Assembly (NCBI GenBank): GCA_045640905.1
Contig: JAZUFW010000045.1
Coordinates: forward strand, 1 to 37,096
Reading direction: 5' to 3'
DNA length: 37,096 nt
DNA from: JAILLW01 sp045640905
Lineage (GTDB): Bacteria > Bacillota > Clostridia > Lachnospirales > Lachnospiraceae
Shown here: positions 33,218 through 37,096 of the stretch, in pieces
Numbering within the stretch: position 1 is the stretch's first letter
Layout of the letters: every line of letters starts with the position of its first letter
Notes under the pieces: model-generated
The model's database searches: none
What the model was told of the DNA's origin: nothing
The model's input: only the letters and a program-made list of their open reading frames with translations
Position numbers and translations under genes: made by a program

Positions 33218-35187
33218 TTGAATACGATGCAATCATACCCGTCGATTACCGGAACAGTTATTTCCGTGTAGCCGTCGGGTGTTTTTTTGAAAGGAATCTC
33301 TGCATCGGATAAAATCGCACGAACCGATGAACAATCAAACGGAAGTAACACTTTGACCGTAACATTGTACAAAGGTATTTTGGTATCAACTATATCAATT
33401 GTTTCGGTACGCCGCTCCGGAATGTAGTTTAAAATGTGCAGAAGTACCGATGAGGATGTTTTTCTCAATGTAATTTCCGAACATGAAGGCAGACTTACTT
33501 TAACGGACGGCTCTCTAAGGAGCGATTCGATTAAGTACTTAATAATATCACGATAGATGCGGTTGCCGGTCTGTTGATATTCATAAAAGAGAGGAAAAGC
33601 GCAGTATCCCACATCCTGATTAAGCAAAATGGCAGGGTACTTCGATTCTTTATCAAAAGGAAAATGCATATGTGAAGAGAAACAATCTGCCGTTCTGTTA
33701 AAATATGGGTTGCCGACATAGGCTTTTACGGGGAGAGTACTTTCTACATACACACCGCGTTTGTAGCAGACATATTCCAGCGGTTCGACATTATCTATTA
33801 ATTTGTCGGGAATAACTATATAGGCAGGTTCGTAATCGCTGTCTTTTATGTATTTGATTCCCAGAGATTCATAATCCGTGCTTTGACAGGTGGCGATAAC
33901 CTTGCCACCGTTTTTAATGTATTCTCTAAGTTTGTCACTCAACGACTTATCTATGCGAATATGATCGGGCAATATCACCAGTTTGTAGCGTGAGAGGTCG
34001 TCCGTTACGGGAATAAAATCAAAGGTATAATGCAATTCCGAAAGCATGCGCAGGGCACCTTTATCGGAAGAGGCATCTTTTTTGAAAAAATCTGTCGAAA
34101 CGATAACGGCACAGTCTGCGATTTTGATACTATTGTCTATGTACGGTTCCAGCTTTTCGATTTTTGAATAGACACGGCCGATTCTTTGGTAAGCACTTTT
34201 GTTCATGTATCCTCGAGGATGAAGCTGGTCGCCTACGCTTGAGGCACATCCGTTGGCAATCATCCTGAAGCATTCAAATTCCAGTGCTTCATTATTCTTT
34301 AAACTTCCGTGATCACCCCATGTTAAATGAAATTTGGCGTTCATTCCGATAATGGGTGCATTGAACCTGTTATGATAGTTTACGAACAGGGGAAAATGTG
34401 TATAGCCCCAATGCCCGGAAGGGAGAGATTCTATTTCCAGATGATCCTGCATGGAGGAACGATCATCAATTGAAGTGCATATTGGTGCATTAATATCACC
34501 GTTTTTGTAGGATATTCCCGAATTGGGATCCCAGGATGAGTTGTAAAAGGTAGTAATATTTTTGTTGAAACGACCGATATATGAATTGAGTCTTGCTTGA
34601 AGCTTTTTAAGTACATATTCATCGTGAAAAATGACATCATCGTCATTTTCAGGCGAAAGACCTAACTCCCTCATCTCTTTTACGCAGTGGGGGCAAAGGC
34701 ATTTTTGCTGAAATATGATATCAAACCAGAGACCGTCCACATCGTAGGTTTCAATAATCTCGGATAATTGTTTTTCAACATAATCAAGGTAATCCGGATT
34801 GTTGAGGCACAGTTTTTTCCAGGTATTATTGGTAGCATCGGTAGGAAGCTTGTGACCGGGAATATTATCTTTTCCGATTTCGAGCCAGTCAACGTGAAGG
34901 GCGGCATCTTCTTCCCATCCGAGAGGAAAGTATATTGGACATTTGATATCGTTTTGGTGCAACACGTCAATCATGGTGCCCATCAAATCAAATTTTAATG
35001 ATGGATGCATGGTGCCGACCTTGGTGGGGTAATAACACATGCCGTGATGGCATTTGGCAAAGATATTTATGGAATTGACATGAGCGTCTTTGAGTGTTTT
35101 TACGAAATCGGAAGCATCAAAAGCCGAGCCCACATCGTTTATTACCGATGATGTATGAAAATCAAGATGAACCTGTCTGTATCGCAT
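33214..35187 (-). CDS. Putative glycoside hydrolase (GHL6/GH42-like)
   Basis: The protein is 657 aa, cytoplasmic (no signal peptide). The N-terminus MRYRQVHLDFHTSS is typical of the GHL6 hypothetical glycosidase family. A TIM-barrel part (about 1-340) includes VDGLWFDIIFQQKCLCPHC, with a likely catalytic or metal-near Asp and a Cys cluster. A GH42-type trimerisation/amidotransferase-like domain follows (about 355-560: YKLVILPDHIRIDKSLSDKL, then EYIKNGGKVIATC). A C-terminal beta domain ends the protein. The substrate cannot be told; related proteins are often labelled fucosidase or beta-galactosidase. AAGGGAG lies before the ATG on the minus strand. The stop TTA on the plus strand shares TTAA (33214-33217) with barstar. 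Confidence 0.85.
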   Translation of the reverse strand: MRYRQVHLDFHTSSVINDVGSAFDASDFVKTLKDAHVNSINIFAKCHHGMCYYPTKVGTMHPSLKFDLMGTMIDVLHQNDIKCPIYFPLGWEEDAALHVDWLEIGKDNIPGHKLPTDATNNTWKKLCLNNPDYLDYVEKQLSEIIETYDVDGLWFDIIFQQKCLCPHCVKEMRELGLSPENDDDVIFHDEYVLKKLQARLNSYIGRFNKNITTFYNSSWDPNSGISYKNGDINAPICTSIDDRSSMQDHLEIESLPSGHWGYTHFPLFVNYHNRFNAPIIGMNAKFHLTWGDHGSLKNNEALEFECFRMIANGCASSVGDQLHPRGYMNKSAYQRIGRVYSKIEKLEPYIDNSIKIADCAVIVSTDFFKKDASSDKGALRMLSELHYTFDFIPVTDDLSRYKLVILPDHIRIDKSLSDKLREYIKNGGKVIATCQSTDYESLGIKYIKDSDYEPAYIVIPDKLIDNVEPLEYVCYKRGVYVESTLPVKAYVGNPYFNRTADCFSSHMHFPFDKESKYPAILLNQDVGYCAFPLFYEYQQTGNRIYRDIIKYLIESLLREPSVKVSLPSCSEITLRKTSSSVLLHILNYIPERRTETIDIVDTKIPLYNVTVKVLLPFDCSSVRAILSDAEIPFKKTPDGYTEITVPVIDGYDCIVFN

Positions 35188-35222
35188 GAGGCAAACTCCC
35201 TTCGAGCAGTGTATATATGTTG

Positions 35223-35228
35223 ATTATA
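35223..35228 (-). promoter_or_regulatory. Possible -10 element upstream of the glycosidase gene
   Basis: TATAAT on the minus strand lies 36 bases before the glycosidase start codon. No good -35 lies at 17 bp; TTGCGT (35251-35256) is 22 bp away. Any upstream activator site would approach the IS605-type left end about 50 bases further on. Confidence 0.35.
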
Positions 35229-35277
35229 TCGCACTGTTACCGAGGATACTACGCAATTTAAGAAATCAAGCGGGAAT

Positions 35278-35300
35278 TCTCGGCTCTTCAAGTGCCGAGA
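35278..35300 (+). repeat. Hairpin of the probable IS200/IS605-type left end
   Basis: TCTCGGC (35278-35284) and GCCGAGA (35294-35300) form a 7-bp stem with a 9-nt loop. It is about 105 bases upstream of a tnpB start. Elements of the IS200/IS605 family have a subterminal hairpin at this place, bound by the Y1 transposase TnpA. The exact end and cleavage tetranucleotide cannot be set from this copy. Confidence 0.5.
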
Positions 35301-35370
35301 TGAAAGCGTTCCATTTGTGTATGCCATAAATATAAATTGCAAAAAGTTGCCTAAAATAAAGGATTTTTGC

Positions 35371-35399
35371 TTGCAACAAGAACATATGTTCGGTACAAT
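35371..35399 (+). promoter_or_regulatory. Sigma-A promoter with perfect LexA/SOS box upstream of tnpB
   Basis: TTGCAA (35371-35376) and TACAAT (35394-35399) are 17 bp apart. Within the spacer lies the palindrome GAACATATGTTC (35380-35391), followed by G, which matches the Firmicute LexA box CGAACN4GTTCG. Bound LexA would block this promoter. The predicted start (about 35406) coincides with the tnpB ATG, so the mRNA would be nearly leaderless. Confidence 0.75.
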
Positions 35400-35405
35400 A
35401 ATAGT

Positions 35406-35447
35406 ATGAATAGAGCTATTAGATACCGCATATATCCTACAACTGAT
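35406..35447 (+). pseudogene. TnpB (IS200/IS605 OrfB) gene start, interrupted by the IS1111-group element
   Basis: The first 14 codons encode MNRAIRYRIYPTTD, the characteristic start of TnpB RNA-guided nucleases (pattern M-x-R/K-A-x-x-Y-R-I-Y-P-T). The frame runs into the inserted element and stops at TAA 35451-35453. The remainder should continue right of the element, beyond the window; the last 10 bases (37087-37096) are probably its next codons. No ribosome-binding site precedes the ATG. Because only 14 residues are visible, the call depends on this motif and on the upstream hairpin. Confidence 0.65.
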
Positions 35448-35461
35448 ATGTAATGACCTCC
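35448..35461 (+). repeat. Inverted repeat of the IS1111-group element, transposase 3' side
   Basis: ATGTAATGACCTCC is the exact reverse complement of 37073-37086. It directly follows the tnpB GAT codon, at the transposase 3' end of the element. Confidence 0.88.
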
Positions 35462-35862
35462 TGTCAAGTGCAAATTACAGGGAATCACCACAAACTTTTA
35501 TTTAATTGTTTCTGAAGGCATCTGGAAAGAGCCTCGGGGTATCAGTTCCCGGCCTTGGCCACTCTGATATACGTGGATTGGTTACCTACAGGTCAATGGT
35601 CCGCCGTGAGCTCTACCGTCTAAAAGCGTGGATCACAGATTACTCTGTGCCGACATAGTTGTATCGTAGGTAGCTCGAACCTTGAAATGGCCGAAGCCCT
35701 TTCAAGATGTCTTCAGTTGTTGCTTTTATTGGCCAGATGTATGTGGCGTAGGCCATCTTACATCTGCTTGATTACCCACTATAACAGCGGGATGATGATG
35801 TCAAGGCTGCGCAGCACCGCTTTAGCGGCTTGGCCTTGATATTAGCAGCTCGATGTTATACC
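35462..35862 (-). ncRNA. Noncoding 3' region of the IS1111-group element, candidate target-guide (seek/bridge) RNA
   Basis: These 401 bases between the transposase stop and the inverted repeat carry no credible gene. They hold several stems, best on the minus strand: CTTGAAA/TTTCAAG (35681-35706) capped by GGC-TTCG-GCC, a stable cUUCGg tetraloop; CAGATGTA/TACATCTG (35734-35741 and 35759-35766); and TCAAGGC/GCCTTGA (35801-35807 and 35833-35839) enclosing CCGC-TTTA-GCGG. In IS1111-group elements the guide RNA is known to come from the region downstream of the transposase. Boundaries of any RNA cannot be fixed here. Confidence 0.45.
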
Positions 35863-36981
35863 TCAGGCAATGTTGTTTGTCATCATACCCCACATAAAGC
35901 ATGCAAGCTCTCTTGCTATTGCTGTTTTGGCTACATTGTGCTTTTTACATTTGCCGAGAACCATCTTGTAATAGCGTCGTCTGAGACGTTCGTTTGCTTT
36001 ATCTGCATAGGCAATGACTTCGGGTGTATTACCGGTCTGGCGAGATTTCAATTCTTTTGATTTGAATCCCACCTGTCCTCTAGCATAAGACTGTGATGCT
36101 TCTGTAAGTAGTAATCGCACATGCCTGTTTCCAGCTTTTGTGATACCAAGTCTTGTTTGTCCGTCACCACTGGAATCTTCTCCGGGGACAAGCCCGAGGT
36201 ATGAAGCAAAGTTCTTCGCGGATGCAAATCGTTTGAAGTCACCAACTTCAACGAGAACAGACAATGCTGTATGTGTCTTTATACCAATGAAACAGCAAAG
36301 CTTTTTAACAGCTTCCTTGTATTCATCCTGTGCAGCAAGTTCTTCAATACGCTTATCCAGTCGCTCAATCTTATCGGAAAGAGTTTGATAGGTCAGCAGG
36401 TATTCATCGAGGATCTCCTTATATAGGGCCTCGGGGTTTAATGATCTAAGCCATTTAAGGTGAACTGCTGTCCAGTGACTGTTACCATCATAGCGATAAT
36501 TATGGCGTAAGCAGAAGGCAATAATCTGCTGCTTAACCTTTTTAAGGGCGAGCTTGTGATCATCCCTCATGCGTAAGAATTCTTTTGTTTCTTCATCCTT
36601 TTCAGTAGGGATGTGAACAGGGCTATAGTTATGCTGGGCAAGACACTTTGCAATGATTTCAGCATCGCGCTTATCAGTTTTTATACGTTTCTTACTACGT
36701 TGCTCGAGCATTGTTGTAGGAGCGAGAATGATACATTTTACATTGTTCGACGTTAACTGGTGATATAAAGTATAACCGAGGCAACCCGCCTCATAACCGC
36801 ATACGAAAATAGCATCTTCTCCGTAGATGGTTCTAAGGAATTCCAGATATTTCAGAATGTTTTTGTAATCAGCTTCTGTTCTCTGATAGTGAGAAGCCTT
36901 TTCGGCTTCAATTGTGTAAGCACAAAGTGAAAAACTTTCCTTATGTACATCCATTCCTACGTAAATTGTGTTATTATTCAT
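35863..36981 (-). CDS. IS110-family DEDD transposase (IS1111 group)
   Basis: The enzyme is an RNA-guided recombinase that moves the element through a circular intermediate. The protein is 372 aa from the ATG at 36981, preceded by AAAGGAGG with seven-base spacing; the longer open frame back to 37035 lacks this support. The RuvC-like DEDD residues are D11 in YVGMDVHKE, E64 in CGYEAGCLG and D103/D106 in KTDKRDAEI. The C-terminal Tnp domain has ASYLGLVPGEDSSGDG then TRLGITKAGNRHVRLLLTEA, including the Ser of the GEDSSG motif used as nucleophile. A coiled coil lies between them. All key residues are present and there is no frameshift, so the element may be active. Confidence 0.95.
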   Translation of the reverse strand: MNNNTIYVGMDVHKESFSLCAYTIEAEKASHYQRTEADYKNILKYLEFLRTIYGEDAIFVCGYEAGCLGYTLYHQLTSNNVKCIILAPTTMLEQRSKKRIKTDKRDAEIIAKCLAQHNYSPVHIPTEKDEETKEFLRMRDDHKLALKKVKQQIIAFCLRHNYRYDGNSHWTAVHLKWLRSLNPEALYKEILDEYLLTYQTLSDKIERLDKRIEELAAQDEYKEAVKKLCCFIGIKTHTALSVLVEVGDFKRFASAKNFASYLGLVPGEDSSGDGQTRLGITKAGNRHVRLLLTEASQSYARGQVGFKSKELKSRQTGNTPEVIAYADKANERLRRRYYKMVLGKCKKHNVAKTAIARELACFMWGMMTNNIA

Positions 36982-37040
36982 TTGATGGCCTCCTTTTGTA
37001 TGCGGTAATCCCTGTACCTGGTTTGTTTTTGTCAACTACC

Positions 37041-37069
37041 ATTATACAGGTAAATCCACGTTGCTACAA
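37041..37069 (-). promoter_or_regulatory. Promoter of the IS1111-group transposase
   Basis: On the minus strand, TTGTAG (37064-37069) and TATAAT (37041-37046) are 17 bp apart, four bases inside the 14-bp inverted repeat. The start would be near 37034, leaving a leader of about 53 nt before the ATG at 36981. Confidence 0.65.
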
Positions 37070-37072
37070 AAC

Positions 37073-37086
37073 GGAGGTCATTACAT
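37073..37086 (+). repeat. Inverted repeat of the IS1111-group element, transposase 5' side
   Basis: GGAGGTCATTACAT is the exact reverse complement of 35448-35461. The ten bases after it (37087-37096) are target DNA, probably the continuation of the interrupted tnpB gene. Confidence 0.88.
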
Positions 37087-37096
37087 ATTGTCTACA

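Larger units (their letters stand above)
35448..37086 (-). mobile_element. IS110-family element, IS1111 group
   Basis: The element is about 1.64 kb, bounded by a perfect 14-bp inverted repeat (35448-35461 and 37073-37086). It encodes one transposase on the minus strand and has a large noncoding region of about 400 bp on the transposase 3' side and about 105 bp on the 5' side. IS1111-group elements have such subterminal inverted repeats, so the exact ends may lie a few bases outside. No direct target duplication is evident, as usual for the family. It sits inside a tnpB gene. Confidence 0.85.

Noticed and set aside
35830..36060. Plus-strand 76-codon frame in the IS element
   Set aside because: It is antisense to the transposase 3' end and has no ribosome-binding site or motifs.

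Overview
The window is almost entirely the 3' two thirds of a flagellar/chemotaxis (fla/che) operon, followed by a short accessory region. Gene order from fliG to the motility sigma factor follows the Bacillus subtilis fla/che operon (fliG-H-I-J, a ylxF-type gene, fliK, flgD, flgE, swrD/flbD, fliL, fliM, fliY, cheY, fliO-P-Q-R, flhB, flhA, flhF, flhG, cheB, cheA, cheW, cheC, cheD, sigD/fliA). The insertions are typical of Clostridia: a TIGR02530-type gene between flgD and flgE, motAB between flbD and fliL, and a PilZ gene between flhG and cheB. The moderate G+C, Glu/Lys-rich proteins, strong Shine-Dalgarno sequences and FliY/CheC/CheD chemistry point to a motile Firmicute, most likely a Lachnospiraceae member (Butyrivibrio/Roseburia/Lachnospira-like). 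The genus is inference.

Region 1 (1-21879): motor switch, export apparatus, hook, stator and basal-body placement genes in one direction. Many are overlapping or closely spaced. Breaks worth noting are a 19-bp tandem repeat after fliJ, a sigma-D-like promoter before fliK and a perfect hairpin before flbD. Region 2 (21880-27498): an internal extended -10 promoter precedes a receiver-less CheB, then CheA, CheW, CheC, CheD, a small membrane protein and FliA. Region 3 (27495-31890): a tail of less-studied genes, namely FapA (DUF342), a small hydrophilic protein, a SwrB-like membrane coiled-coil protein, a MltG-like protein without a catalytic domain and a CmpB-type membrane protein. It ends at a bidirectional terminator.

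Region 4 (31893-33217): a minus-strand tRNA-Pro(AGG) with its own promoter, a small unknown gene, and a toxin-immunity pair made of a lipid-anchored barnase-type ribonuclease with all key residues and a barstar inhibitor. The barstar 3' end carries a bidirectional terminator. Region 5 (33214-35187): a convergent GHL6/GH42-like glycoside hydrolase whose stop codon shares TTAA with the barstar stop.

Region 6 (about 35270-37096): nested mobile DNA. The left end and first 14 codons of an IS200/IS605-type tnpB gene sit behind a promoter with a perfect Firmicute LexA/SOS box. That gene is interrupted by a complete IS110-family (IS1111-group) element with 14-bp inverted repeats, an intact 372-aa DEDD transposase and about 400 bp of structured noncoding DNA on the transposase 3' side, where a target-guide (bridge/seek) RNA would be expected. 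All calls come from reading the sequence; no database search was run.
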